Positions 42,061 through 50,306 of a DNA stretch of 64,000 nt are shown here, piece by piece. Source of the DNA: Flavobacterium humidisoli (GTDB lineage Bacteria > Bacteroidota > Bacteroidia > Flavobacteriales > Flavobacteriaceae); NCBI RefSeq assembly GCF_023272795.1, contig NZ_CP096829.1:4650001-4714000 (forward strand). The letters run 5' to 3'. The notes below the pieces were generated by a model. It was not told the DNA's origin, did not search any database, and saw nothing but the letters and a program-made list of their open reading frames with translations. The first letter of the stretch is position 1, and every line of letters starts with the position of its first letter. The position numbers and the translations under genes were made by a program.

Positions 42061-42837
42061 CTACAGCGATATCACCCCCATAATAATAGCAGTCTGTACA
42101 GCTTCGGCGGTATTGGTCACTTTTAATTTTTGAATAATATTTTGCCTGTGGCGCCTTACAGTGTAAACTGAAATATGCATTTCTGTTGCAATTTGTTCGC
42201 TTTTATTTCCTTTTGCTACACTGGTCAGAACTTCTATTTCTCTTTTTGAAAGTATATTTTCTGTATTGTTTTTATATTTTTCTGGTTCGATTACCTCGCC
42301 AGTTTGAATATTAAAAATTTTTGCGTCAATTCCAGCTCGAGACTGTAAATCTGTAGAAGGCAGGTATAAGCATAAGGCAAGAGAAATGCTTCCGTTGTTA
42401 AATGTGTTCAAATAAATAGTCCGGTGATTTATATAGGTAATTTTATCGTTATAATCTTTCATTCTCAGACGACTCCAAGTACTGTAATTACTATATTCTT
42501 CTTTCGGAATTTCCTTTAAAAACTGATAAAAATTGAGTTCTAAAACATGACGTTCTACCAAATCGTCTGAATTGATTTTAGTAAAAATACATTCTTCAAA
42601 GGCAGAATCAATTACAGCATTTTCATCAGGAAGCCCAAAAATAGAGCCGAAGCTTCCCGAGTAAATATAACTTTTGTCGGATTGATAATCGGATAGAACA
42701 GCTACGCATTGCTCTATCTTGACATAATTGATAACGAATTGTTTGTACATTTCGATATCATTTGATTCTCCAATCTCAAATTTTTGTTCTAAAAACGTAG
42801 TCATTAATTGGTTTTCTACTGAAGAATTTTGAGGCAT
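42061..42837 (-). CDS. LuxR-type transcriptional regulator, paralogue A
   Basis: A 258-residue regulator. The C-terminal LuxR/GerE HTH (about 195-255) reads ILSKREIEVLTSVAKGNKSE with HISVYTVRRHRQNIIQKLKV. The N-terminal 180 residues form a PAS-like domain (CVAVLSDYQSDKSYIYSGSFGSIFGL, LELNFYQFLKEIPKEEYSNYSTWSRLRM). The protein at 57900-58655 has the same architecture and many identical positions (AVLSD, SYIYSG, LEL.F.QF.K.IP.EE), so the two are paralogues. A divergent DUF1349 lipoprotein gene with its own promoter begins 101 bp away and is the obvious candidate target. The signal is not known. Confidence 0.88.
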   Translation of the reverse strand: MPQNSSVENQLMTTFLEQKFEIGESNDIEMYKQFVINYVKIEQCVAVLSDYQSDKSYIYSGSFGSIFGLPDENAVIDSAFEECIFTKINSDDLVERHVLELNFYQFLKEIPKEEYSNYSTWSRLRMKDYNDKITYINHRTIYLNTFNNGSISLALCLYLPSTDLQSRAGIDAKIFNIQTGEVIEPEKYKNNTENILSKREIEVLTSVAKGNKSEQIATEMHISVYTVRRHRQNIIQKLKVTNTAEAVQTAIIMGVISL

Positions 42838-42866
42838 TACAAAATATAATTGGTTAATTTTAGGTA

Positions 42867-42897
42867 TTGCCTCTTTATTGAAGCCATTCTATTTTTG
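42867..42897 (+). promoter_or_regulatory. Promoter of the DUF1349 lipoprotein gene
   Basis: TTG (42867-42869), a 20-bp spacer and TATTTTTG (42890-42897) match the Bacteroidota consensus. Transcription would begin near 42904, about 35 nt upstream of the ATG at 42939. Confidence 0.65.
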
Positions 42898-42938
42898 GAA
42901 AACTAAAAATATCACTTTCTATCCCAAAAAAATAATCT

Positions 42939-43688
42939 ATGAAAACATTTTTTTACCACGCCATTATCATCCTTGGTCTTTCTGCTTTAACGAGCTGCAA
43001 TAATAAAAGCGAAACTGCAAAAACAGCTATGAAAGAAGGAACAAAAACAGATTCTGCATTTGTAAATGGTTCTCCTTGTGACATTAAATTATCTTCTATA
43101 CATTTTACAAAAGCAGTTAACGGCGCAGATACTTTAATTAAAACCGAAAAAGACGAAAAAATTATATTTAAAGCTGGCGAGAAATCAGATTATTTTTCTG
43201 ATCCTGATGGAAAATTATCCAATAACACTGCTCCAATGCTTTTGTCTAAAGTCGACAATACCAAACCTTTTACGCTTACCGCGAAAGTTACTCCTGAGTT
43301 TACAGAAAAAGGATTATACAATGCAGGTGTTTTATATATTTATGTGAATGACAGTTTCTATCAGAAATTCTGTTTTGAACAAGATGAAAGAGGAAACCAT
43401 AGAGTTGTAACGGTTCGTACAATGGGTACTTCTGATGATAATAATCATGATGTTATAAAGCAGCCGTCTATTTACATGAAAATTTCTTCGGACACCAAAA
43501 CGGTTGCCAGCTATTATTCTCTTGATAAGAAAAACTGGCAGATGGTTCGTTTATACAAAAATAATTACCCAAAAGAAATCTGGACGGGAATTAGCACGCA
43601 GTGCCCTGTAGATAAAGGAACTCAAAGCATTTTTGAGGAAATTAACCTGGAAGAAAAAAGCGTTTCTGATTTTCGCTTAGGAATCTAA
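42939..43688 (+). CDS. DUF1349 lipoprotein (concanavalin-like fold)
   Basis: A 249-residue lipoprotein with a lipobox at LTSC (Cys20) and a polar linker. A DUF1349 beta-sandwich follows (about 75-240): PFTLTAKVTPEFTEKGLYNAGVLYIYVNDSFYQKFCFE, RVVTVRTMGTSDDNNH, and MKISSDTKTVASYYSLDKKNWQMVRLYKNN. The family has a concanavalin-like lectin/glucanase fold and is found with carbohydrate genes, but has no fixed function. It is divergent from LuxR paralogue A and has a well-formed promoter, so it is probably regulated by that protein (inference). Confidence 0.83.
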   Translation: MKTFFYHAIIILGLSALTSCNNKSETAKTAMKEGTKTDSAFVNGSPCDIKLSSIHFTKAVNGADTLIKTEKDEKIIFKAGEKSDYFSDPDGKLSNNTAPMLLSKVDNTKPFTLTAKVTPEFTEKGLYNAGVLYIYVNDSFYQKFCFEQDERGNHRVVTVRTMGTSDDNNHDVIKQPSIYMKISSDTKTVASYYSLDKKNWQMVRLYKNNYPKEIWTGISTQCPVDKGTQSIFEEINLEEKSVSDFRLGI

Positions 43689-43832
43689 TTTTGATCTTTT
43701 AAGTTCTTGAACAAAAACAAATTGTTAGTGTTAACATAATCATTTTTTCAAACAGATGTATGATTTATATTACTAAGTTTTGTATTTTTATCAATAGCAA
43801 AATATATATTACCTAACTTAAAAATAAACTAC

Positions 43833-44165
43833 ATGGGAAAATTTGTAATCACTACTAGAGCCAACGGAGAGTTTCAATTCAATTTAAAAGCTGGTAATGG
43901 CCAGACTATTTTAACAAGTGAGGGTTATACAACAAAGGCAGCTTGTAACAATGGTATTGAATCGGTTAAAAAAAATGCATCAGATGATGATCGTTATGAT
44001 AGATTAGAATCTAAAAGCGGCAAGCCATATTTTAATTTAAAAGCTGGAAATGGCCAAATTATTGGTTCAAGCGAAATGTACGAAAGTACATCGGCTAGAG
44101 AAAACGGAATTGAATCTGTTAAAAAGAATGCTCCTGATGCAACAATTGATGATCAAACAGCATAA
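43833..44165 (+). CDS. YegP-family protein (two DUF1508 repeats)
   Basis: A 110-residue cytoplasmic protein made of two tandem DUF1508 units. Unit one is KFVITTRANGEFQFNLKAGNGQTILTSEGYTTKAACNNGIESVKKNA (about 3-48) and unit two is YFNLKAGNGQIIGSSEMYESTSARENGIESVKKNA (about 66-100). Both carry the F.F.LKA.NG..I..SE.Y.....A.NGI.SV..NA pattern. The family is widespread and its function is unknown. The start at 43833 (MGKF) gives a complete first repeat. It is followed by a strong intrinsic terminator. Confidence 0.92.
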   Translation: MGKFVITTRANGEFQFNLKAGNGQTILTSEGYTTKAACNNGIESVKKNASDDDRYDRLESKSGKPYFNLKAGNGQIIGSSEMYESTSARENGIESVKKNAPDATIDDQTA

Positions 44166-44187
44166 ATAAACATTTTATATAAAGAAT

Positions 44188-44220
44188 AAAAAAACGAGGC
44201 ATTAAAAGCCTCGTTTTTAT
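44188..44220 (+). terminator. Terminator after the YegP gene
   Basis: AAAAACGAGGC pairs perfectly with GCCTCGTTTTT around a 7-base loop and is followed by further T. Confidence 0.88.
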
Positions 44221-44329
44221 TTTATCTATCTCCCATAACTCATTTCGATATCAAAACAAATAATCTAAATTCTATTTACTAATATCTGAAAAATATAGGA
44301 AAACTAGATTCTTGAGGAAATAATTCTCT

Positions 44330-45700
44330 TTATTTTTTAACTCTCAATTGATATAAAACAGAACTATGAGGTTTTAAATCAGCTGTTATTTCTTTTGATG
44401 CTGTTTTTGATTTCTCGCCCGTCCACATATTCAAAACTTCAGCTGAAGCAGAAATTCCTAAATCAGAAAGATTTACAGAAACTTTTTGCGAAGCAGTATC
44501 TGAGATATTGAACAAAGCCAGATATATACTGCCGTCTTTCGCATTTTTTGATGTCACGGCAATTTTCCCATCTTTCTGAAAAAGCTGTTTTACATCGCTG
44601 CTTTCGTTATGCATTTTTACAACCTCTTTATTCGTCAATAATGACAAAGTGTAAGCATCGTTGCTTGGCAAATCTCCTCCAAAAAACAATGGCGACTTGA
44701 AAATATTAAAAAATGTAATCAAAGTATATTGCTCGTCTTTCGTTAAACGTGTCATTCTATCTTCCCCTCTTTCTCCCCTTACTGAAATACGCCCTAACGG
44801 AATCATATCGCAATCTGGCCATGTTCCTGGTGCGATGTATGGATACCACTTTTGCGCCACATCCATCAAATGGGTAATATGAGGCCATGTATCCCAAACA
44901 TCATCCACCATGCGCCACATATTGGCATGTGTACTTACGTGAGCTGCAGCCGAAATGGGCGTCTCTCCTGGCGAAGTGCTTAATACAATTTTTCGACCGC
45001 ATTTGTCAATCGCATTACGAATTAAGTTGATTTCACCTTCATGATAAGGTCTTGACAAATCATCGATTTTAATGAAATCTACTCCCCATTGTGCGTATAA
45101 TTCAAAAATAGAATCATAATATTCTTGCGCTCCGGCTTTGTCAGCAACAACGGTATAGTTGTCTCTCAGCCATTCGCATTGTAAAGCAGTAGAATAAACC
45201 TGATCTGCTGTAATTCCGTTTGCTCCTTTTATTGGCAGTTTATCTTCAACCGCTTTTTTAGGAATGCCACGCATAATATGGATTCCGAATTTCAATCCTT
45301 TTTTATGAATGTAATCGGCTAAAGGTTTAAAACCTTGGCCGTCTTTTGCTGAAGGAAATCGGTTAACTGCTGGCAGATATCTTCCGTACTTATCAATTAC
45401 ATAACGCGGATCGGTCTGGTTATAGCCTCCTGCTTTGTCGTTTTCTACAAACCATCGAATATCTACGACGATATATTCCCAGCCAAATTTCTTTAGCTCT
45501 TTTGCCATATAATTGGCATTGGCTTTTACTTCGTGTTCTTCGACTGTTGGCCCGTAACAATCCCAGCTGTTCCATCCCATTGGAGGAGTTTGAGCCCATT
45601 GTTTGAATTCTTCTTTTTGAAATGCTTTGGTTTGAGCATTTCCTACTGTTGATAGAAAAAATAATCCTATCGACATTGTAAATAAGTTTGTAATTTTCAT
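44330..45700 (-). CDS. GH27 alpha-galactosidase
   Basis: About 456 residues from the start at 45700, which gives a clean signal peptide (MKITNLFTMSIGLFFLSTVGNAQ); an upstream ATG at 45730 would spoil it. The GH27 blocks are TPPMGWNSWDCYG, YMAKELKKFGWEYIVVDIRWF and FIKIDDLSRPYHEGE (nucleophile Asp). MWRMVDDVWDTW holds the acid/base Asp, and PGTWPDCDMIPLG follows. A beta-sandwich C-terminal domain comes after about 375. The enzyme releases terminal alpha-galactose (or beta-arabinopyranose in some members). It is secreted to the periplasm or beyond. It sits downstream of the lut genes on the same strand and is separated from them by 161 bp of AT-rich sequence. Confidence 0.92.
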   Translation of the reverse strand: MKITNLFTMSIGLFFLSTVGNAQTKAFQKEEFKQWAQTPPMGWNSWDCYGPTVEEHEVKANANYMAKELKKFGWEYIVVDIRWFVENDKAGGYNQTDPRYVIDKYGRYLPAVNRFPSAKDGQGFKPLADYIHKKGLKFGIHIMRGIPKKAVEDKLPIKGANGITADQVYSTALQCEWLRDNYTVVADKAGAQEYYDSIFELYAQWGVDFIKIDDLSRPYHEGEINLIRNAIDKCGRKIVLSTSPGETPISAAAHVSTHANMWRMVDDVWDTWPHITHLMDVAQKWYPYIAPGTWPDCDMIPLGRISVRGERGEDRMTRLTKDEQYTLITFFNIFKSPLFFGGDLPSNDAYTLSLLTNKEVVKMHNESSDVKQLFQKDGKIAVTSKNAKDGSIYLALFNISDTASQKVSVNLSDLGISASAEVLNMWTGEKSKTASKEITADLKPHSSVLYQLRVKK

Positions 45701-45861
45701 TGCAAGTGTGGTTAAGTGTAAGTTACACACTTTAAAAGTAATAAAAAAAACGTACCATCCTGATTTTTTATTTTCTCACATGATCAATCTCATTTCAATG
45801 AAAACAAAAATGCAGAAAAGTTACCCTTTCTGCATTCCAATATAAATTTTAAAATATGAAA

Positions 45862-46449
45862 TTACTCCAATAAAAATACAATCAATCCTCTGGCGCCATG
45901 CGCACCAAGAACCAAAGATTGTTCAATATCAGCTGTTTTCGATGGGCCTGCAATAAAAGTTCCGAAACCGTATTCCATGTTTCCAATTCTCCGATAAGCC
46001 TGCTGCATTGTTGGCACAAGATCTTTTTTATGAACGATAATCGCTAAATATTGTGCAATAAAGGGCGCAACTCGCTGTCCTAAAATATCATCTGTTACCC
46101 AAAGCCCACTATTTTCTGCTACGCCAAAATGTGCTTTTACCACCGTTAATTCAACATCTTGAAGCGAATGCGGATCAACTGTTTTCCAATCTAACGAGGC
46201 TATCTCAGAAAGTTCTGGAAGTGTTGTAATTAGTCTTTTTTCTAAGTTATAATTGGATTTGATGTAATTGATGATTTCATTATAATCAGCAACTTCAACT
46301 GGATCGCCACCAATTCCTTTTAAAACTGTTTTATATGTTTCTAATACATCAAATTGTTCAGAGCCTAAAAGATTTAGATCAGGCAGTTCTGCAACCTCCT
46401 TAGGCTGATTCAGTTTTATTCTTTTTAAAATTTCGCCTTTACTACTCAT
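45862..46449 (-). CDS. lutC: Lactate utilization protein C (LUD domain)
   Basis: About 195 residues from the start at 46449 (MSSKGEILKRIKLN). I choose this over the upstream ATG at 46515 because it matches family starts and gives an 8-bp overlap with lutB. The LUD domain carries LPELSEIASLDW, AHFGVAENSGLWVTDD, LAIIVHKKDLVPTMQQAYRRI and GTFIAGPSKTADIEQSLVLGAHGARGL, the usual LutC/YkgG signature. With LutA and LutB it oxidises L-lactate to pyruvate. Here it probably consumes lactate made by the rhamnose pathway encoded upstream. Confidence 0.93.
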   Translation of the reverse strand: MSSKGEILKRIKLNQPKEVAELPDLNLLGSEQFDVLETYKTVLKGIGGDPVEVADYNEIINYIKSNYNLEKRLITTLPELSEIASLDWKTVDPHSLQDVELTVVKAHFGVAENSGLWVTDDILGQRVAPFIAQYLAIIVHKKDLVPTMQQAYRRIGNMEYGFGTFIAGPSKTADIEQSLVLGAHGARGLIVFLLE

Positions 46450-47842
46450 TCTTTTTATCTTTAGATTCTCTCGAATTTTTCTTGTACCATTCTCTAAAAG
46501 ATTCCTCAGGAACATCAGGCATTTCGCGCTGATCGTACCATTTGTTCATCTTATTGTTGACCATTCCTGGAATATTCTTCATTACAAATCGGCCTGATTT
46601 TCCAGCAATATTAAATACCATAGGATTAGCTAAAACTGTTGCCATCGTTTTCATCGCTACCGTTTTTGCTGTTGGCGTATGCCCTTCTTTCACCAAAACC
46701 TGACGCCATTTGTACAATTGATCGTGAATATCAATTTTAACGGGACAAACGTTGGTGCACGAACCACAAAGCGTACTAGCAAATGGCAAATCTGCATTTT
46801 TGCTCATATCTAAATTTGGTGCCAAAATAGAACCAATTGGCCCTGCAACTGCATTGTGATAGCTATGTCCTCCGCTTCGTCTGTAAACTGGACAAGTGTT
46901 CATACACGCTCCACAACGAATACATTTTAGTGAATTTCTAAAATCTTCTCTTCCTAATTGTGTGCTTCTTCCGTTGTCAACAATTACGATGTGCATTTCT
47001 TTTCCGTCTCTTGGTTTCTTGAAATGACTTGAAAAAGTTGTAATAGGCTGACCCGTTGCGCTTCTTGCCAATAATCTCAAGAAAACACCTAAATGTTCTC
47101 TTTTCGGAATCAGTTTTTCGAATCCCATACACGCAATATGAACGTCTGCTAAATGCGCACCCATATCGGCATTTCCTTCGTTCGTACAAACCACAAATTC
47201 TCCAGTTTCTGCAACAGCAAAATTAACTCCGGTTAAAGCTACTTTTCTAGTCAAGAAAGTATTCCTTAAACTATGACGCGCCGATTCTGTTAAATACTGC
47301 GGATTGAAATTTCCTTTTTCGGTACCTAAATGTTCGTGGAAAGTTTCGCTTACATCTTCTTTCTTTAAGTGAATCGCCGGAAGCACAATGTGGCTTGGCG
47401 GTTCTTTTCGAAGCTGGACGATATATTCACCTAAATCAGAATCGATTACTTCAATTCCTTTTTCGGCTAAATAATCGTTTAAATGGCATTCTTCTGTAAG
47501 CATCGATTTGGATTTCACCATTTGCTTTACATCATGTTTGGCCATGATCGAATGCACTATTTCGTTATGTTCTTTGGCATCTGCTGCCCAATGCACAATT
47601 ATTCCGTTTCGTTGAGCATTCGCTTCAAATTCAACTAAATAGTCATGAATATTAGAAAGCACATTAAATTTAATTTGAGAAGCTGTTTCGCGAAGCAGTT
47701 CCCAATCTTCAATTTGATGCGCTGATTTATCTCTTTTTGCACGTACAAACCAAAGTGTTTCATCATGCCAATTGACACGCTCTACGTCTTTATTAAACTT
47801 CGCTGCGGCTTCGCTGTGCGGTATTATTTTTTCTGAAGACAT
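46442..47842 (-). CDS. lutB: Lactate utilization iron-sulfur protein B
   Basis: A 466-residue protein. The N-terminal LUD domain covers about 70-290 (KSMLTEECHLNDYLAEKGIEVIDSDLGEYIVQL, LTGVNFAVAETGEFVVCTNEGN). Two 4Fe-4S motifs follow at about 310-370 (CIRCGACMNTCPVYRRSGGH and CGSCTNVCPVKIDIHDQL), with a C-terminal tail of DUF3390 type. The order matches LutB/YkgF. It transfers electrons in the LutABC lactate dehydrogenase complex at the membrane or in the cytoplasm. A 131-bp inverted-repeat element lies between its start and lutA, which is unusual because lutAB is normally a tight operon. Confidence 0.95.
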   Translation of the reverse strand: MSSEKIIPHSEAAAKFNKDVERVNWHDETLWFVRAKRDKSAHQIEDWELLRETASQIKFNVLSNIHDYLVEFEANAQRNGIIVHWAADAKEHNEIVHSIMAKHDVKQMVKSKSMLTEECHLNDYLAEKGIEVIDSDLGEYIVQLRKEPPSHIVLPAIHLKKEDVSETFHEHLGTEKGNFNPQYLTESARHSLRNTFLTRKVALTGVNFAVAETGEFVVCTNEGNADMGAHLADVHIACMGFEKLIPKREHLGVFLRLLARSATGQPITTFSSHFKKPRDGKEMHIVIVDNGRSTQLGREDFRNSLKCIRCGACMNTCPVYRRSGGHSYHNAVAGPIGSILAPNLDMSKNADLPFASTLCGSCTNVCPVKIDIHDQLYKWRQVLVKEGHTPTAKTVAMKTMATVLANPMVFNIAGKSGRFVMKNIPGMVNNKMNKWYDQREMPDVPEESFREWYKKNSRESKDKKNE

Positions 47843-47891
47843 TTTTTTTAATTTAAAAGTCTATTAATTTGAAATTCCTTATAATCTTTTC

Positions 47892-48022
47892 AACACATAG
47901 AAACATAGTTTTTGTCTGTGCTGAAAGGCGTTTCACTTGTCTAAATACACATAGCTATGTGTACCAATATATTGGCTTAAAAATCTTTGACAATAAAAAA
48001 AAAATCTATGTTTCTATGTGTT
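47892..48022. repeat. 131-bp element with 17-bp perfect terminal inverted repeats
   Basis: AACACATAGAAACATAG (47892-47908) is the exact reverse complement of 48006-48022. Inside are GAAAGGCGTTTCACTT and ACACATAGCTATGTGT, the second a 16-bp perfect palindrome (47948-47963). It occupies most of the 201-bp gap between lutA and lutB. A truncated copy lies at 17915-17986. Confidence 0.88.
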
Positions 48023-48043
48023 AAAAACATAAAAGCATAGATT

Positions 48044-48784
48044 TTAATTTTCAAGTGAATTTAATATTTCAGCAATATGAATGGTTTTGATTCTGCTTTT
48101 TTGTCTTTTTAGAATTCCATCCAAATGCATTAAGCAAGACATATCGCCTCCAGTAATATAATCAACATCATGGCTTTCGTGATCTTTAATACGATCTTGT
48201 CCCATTTTCACAGAAACAGCTTCTTCGGTAACGCAGAAAGTTCCTCCAAAGCCACAGCATTCATCTTTTCTAGTTAAAGCAACCAAATCAAGACCTTCAA
48301 TATTGTGCAATAATTGTTCTGGTTTAGAGAAAAATGGCGCATTTAATTCAGACATCTGCGAAAGCTTTAATCCGCGCTGACCGTGACAGCTTACGTGCAT
48401 CCCCACTTTATAAGGAAATCTTCCGTCGATATGGTCAATTTTTAAAACGTCTGTTATAAACTCGGTAAGTTCATAAACCGTATTTCGAATTGCTGTTGCC
48501 TTCTCTTCTTGTTTTTCGTCATGTAAATGGTCTTTTACATGCAAAACACAACTTCCAGAGGGACAGACTATGTAATCAAATCCAGAAAAATTGGCAATAA
48601 AATTGGCATCGCATCCTTTCGTTAAATGCGCATAGCCACTATTGGCCATTGGTTGTCCGCAACAGGTTTGTCCCATCGGAAATTCGACTTCACAACCTAA
48701 TTTTTGAAGTAATTCGTAGGTTGCGATTCCTACTTTTGGATAAAATTGGTCGACATAACAAGGTATAAAAAGTCCAATTTTCAT
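48044..48784 (-). CDS. lutA: Lactate utilization protein A (CCG domains)
   Basis: A 246-residue protein with two cysteine-rich CCG domains: FIPCYVDQFYPKVG with GQTCCGQPMANSG (about 60-72), and HVSCHGQRG with DECCGFGGTFCV (about 190-201). This is the LutA/YkgE layout, which binds a 4Fe-4S-type cluster and works with LutBC in L-lactate oxidation. It lies 97 bp after rhaK on the same strand. The association with rhamnose genes fits the production of L-lactate from L-lactaldehyde by the fused aldolase/dehydrogenase encoded upstream. Confidence 0.95.
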   Translation of the reverse strand: MKIGLFIPCYVDQFYPKVGIATYELLQKLGCEVEFPMGQTCCGQPMANSGYAHLTKGCDANFIANFSGFDYIVCPSGSCVLHVKDHLHDEKQEEKATAIRNTVYELTEFITDVLKIDHIDGRFPYKVGMHVSCHGQRGLKLSQMSELNAPFFSKPEQLLHNIEGLDLVALTRKDECCGFGGTFCVTEEAVSVKMGQDRIKDHESHDVDYITGGDMSCLMHLDGILKRQKSRIKTIHIAEILNSLEN

Positions 48785-48880
48785 GTTGTAGTATTTAGTG
48801 TGTTGTTCATTAGGCCTGTAGGGTAAAAAATGTAGAAATTACGTTTCTCAGCAAATTTACAACATACAGACCGTTTTTAC

Positions 48881-50242
48881 CTAATGTTTATAGAATTTCA
48901 AGTCAATTAAATCATTCTGTATCGGTTTTGGATTCCAGTTATCGTGAATGGCCAATGCTGCACCTAACGCACTCGCCTGCGCCATCGAAGCGGCATATAC
49001 TTCTACATCTGGAAAAGCTTCTGCCAATAAATTCATGTAAATCGAATTTTTACTGAAACCTCCATCTACAAAAATCTTTTTTACAGGACTGTTGTGAATC
49101 ACCAAATTGGTAGAAAAAACCTGCTGTTCTACCAAATCCAGCATTAATTGATGATAAGCAGTTTCGTAATTTTTATAATAAGAAAGATCTCTTTTTTGAA
49201 AAGGACATTCTTTCAGAATATCGAAATTGTACTTTTTAGGATAGATAATCTGATAATTGAGCGCTCGCAAGTTGGCTACGATTTTTTTATCAAAATAAAC
49301 TTCTTTGTAGGTATGAACTGGAACTTTAAAATGTTCTGCCAAACGTTTGGTTTGCACTTCGTGTTCGTTTCCAGCAAATAAACGTGCTGCTTTTACTGGT
49401 TTTTCGGTGTATTGCATGTAGCAAAGGCAATCGTTCTGCAATTCGTCAAAAGTCAGTGGTTTGTTGTTGAACGGATTTAAAGAAATACTCCAAGTTCCCG
49501 TAGACAGCAATACAAACGGTTCTGTAAAGTTGATTGTATAAGGTATAATTGCCGATGAACTATCATGAAGACCAACTCCAATGGCTAGATTATCACGAGT
49601 CATAATGACATCTTTTCCAAAATGAATTGGTGGTATTTTATCTGAAATACCTTCTTCTTTCAGCCATTTATGGTATTTCATTTTTTTGAAATTCCACAAA
49701 TTCGTATGGCAGCCAATACTGGTAATATCAGCATAAGCTTCATTCGTTAAAAGAAAACTTAAAAATTGCGGCAAGTGCAGGCAGTATTTTGCTTTTTCGA
49801 AAATTTCGGGCTTTTCTTCTTTCAATCGGTAAATCTGCATTCCCGAATTTAAACTGCCCAAAACTGGAGAAGCTGTTTTTACAGCAAATTTTTTCTCTCC
49901 TTTATATTTTTCATAGAAATCAGCTTTTAAATCCTCTGGATAATCTTTTAGATAATTATACAGAGGAGTTAAAACTTTTCCGTTTTCGTCTATATAAACA
50001 AAACTGGCTCCGTAAGTGCTGAAATTGATCGCTTTCAAAACATACTCCGTAAGCTCTTTTATTTCAGATAATCGGTCTAAAATCCAATTTTTAAGTACTT
50101 CGATATCTTCACACGGAAATCCATCTTCATCTGTGGTTTCTTCCAGATTTACCGATTTCTCCCAGACAATTTTATAATTTTCGTTAAATAAAAAAACCTT
50201 TTTGTTTGTTTTACCAATATCAAAAATCGCAACTACATTCAT
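48881..50242 (-). CDS. rhaK: L-rhamnulokinase (FGGY kinase)
   Basis: About 453 residues from the start at 50242 (MNVVAIFDIGKTNKKVF). An upstream ATG at 50278 adds 12 residues of poor fit. The FGGY kinase features are the N-terminal phosphate loop FDIGKTNKK, INFSTYGASFVYID, VGLHDSSSAIIPY, LLSTGTWSISLNP and the C-terminal FVDGGFSKNSIYMNLLAEAF. The sequence is of the Bacteroidota rhamnulokinase type, and it lies between rhaI and lutA. It phosphorylates L-rhamnulose to L-rhamnulose 1-phosphate in the cytoplasm. L-fuculokinase is a related alternative, but the rhamnose isomerase and rhaT neighbours decide for rhamnose. Confidence 0.9.
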   Translation of the reverse strand: MNVVAIFDIGKTNKKVFLFNENYKIVWEKSVNLEETTDEDGFPCEDIEVLKNWILDRLSEIKELTEYVLKAINFSTYGASFVYIDENGKVLTPLYNYLKDYPEDLKADFYEKYKGEKKFAVKTASPVLGSLNSGMQIYRLKEEKPEIFEKAKYCLHLPQFLSFLLTNEAYADITSIGCHTNLWNFKKMKYHKWLKEEGISDKIPPIHFGKDVIMTRDNLAIGVGLHDSSSAIIPYTINFTEPFVLLSTGTWSISLNPFNNKPLTFDELQNDCLCYMQYTEKPVKAARLFAGNEHEVQTKRLAEHFKVPVHTYKEVYFDKKIVANLRALNYQIIYPKKYNFDILKECPFQKRDLSYYKNYETAYHQLMLDLVEQQVFSTNLVIHNSPVKKIFVDGGFSKNSIYMNLLAEAFPDVEVYAASMAQASALGAALAIHDNWNPKPIQNDLIDLKFYKH

Positions 50243-50306
50243 TTTTTTAATTGTAAATTGTGAATTATCAATTGTCAATTTATAATTAACAATTAATAAT
50301 TTATAA

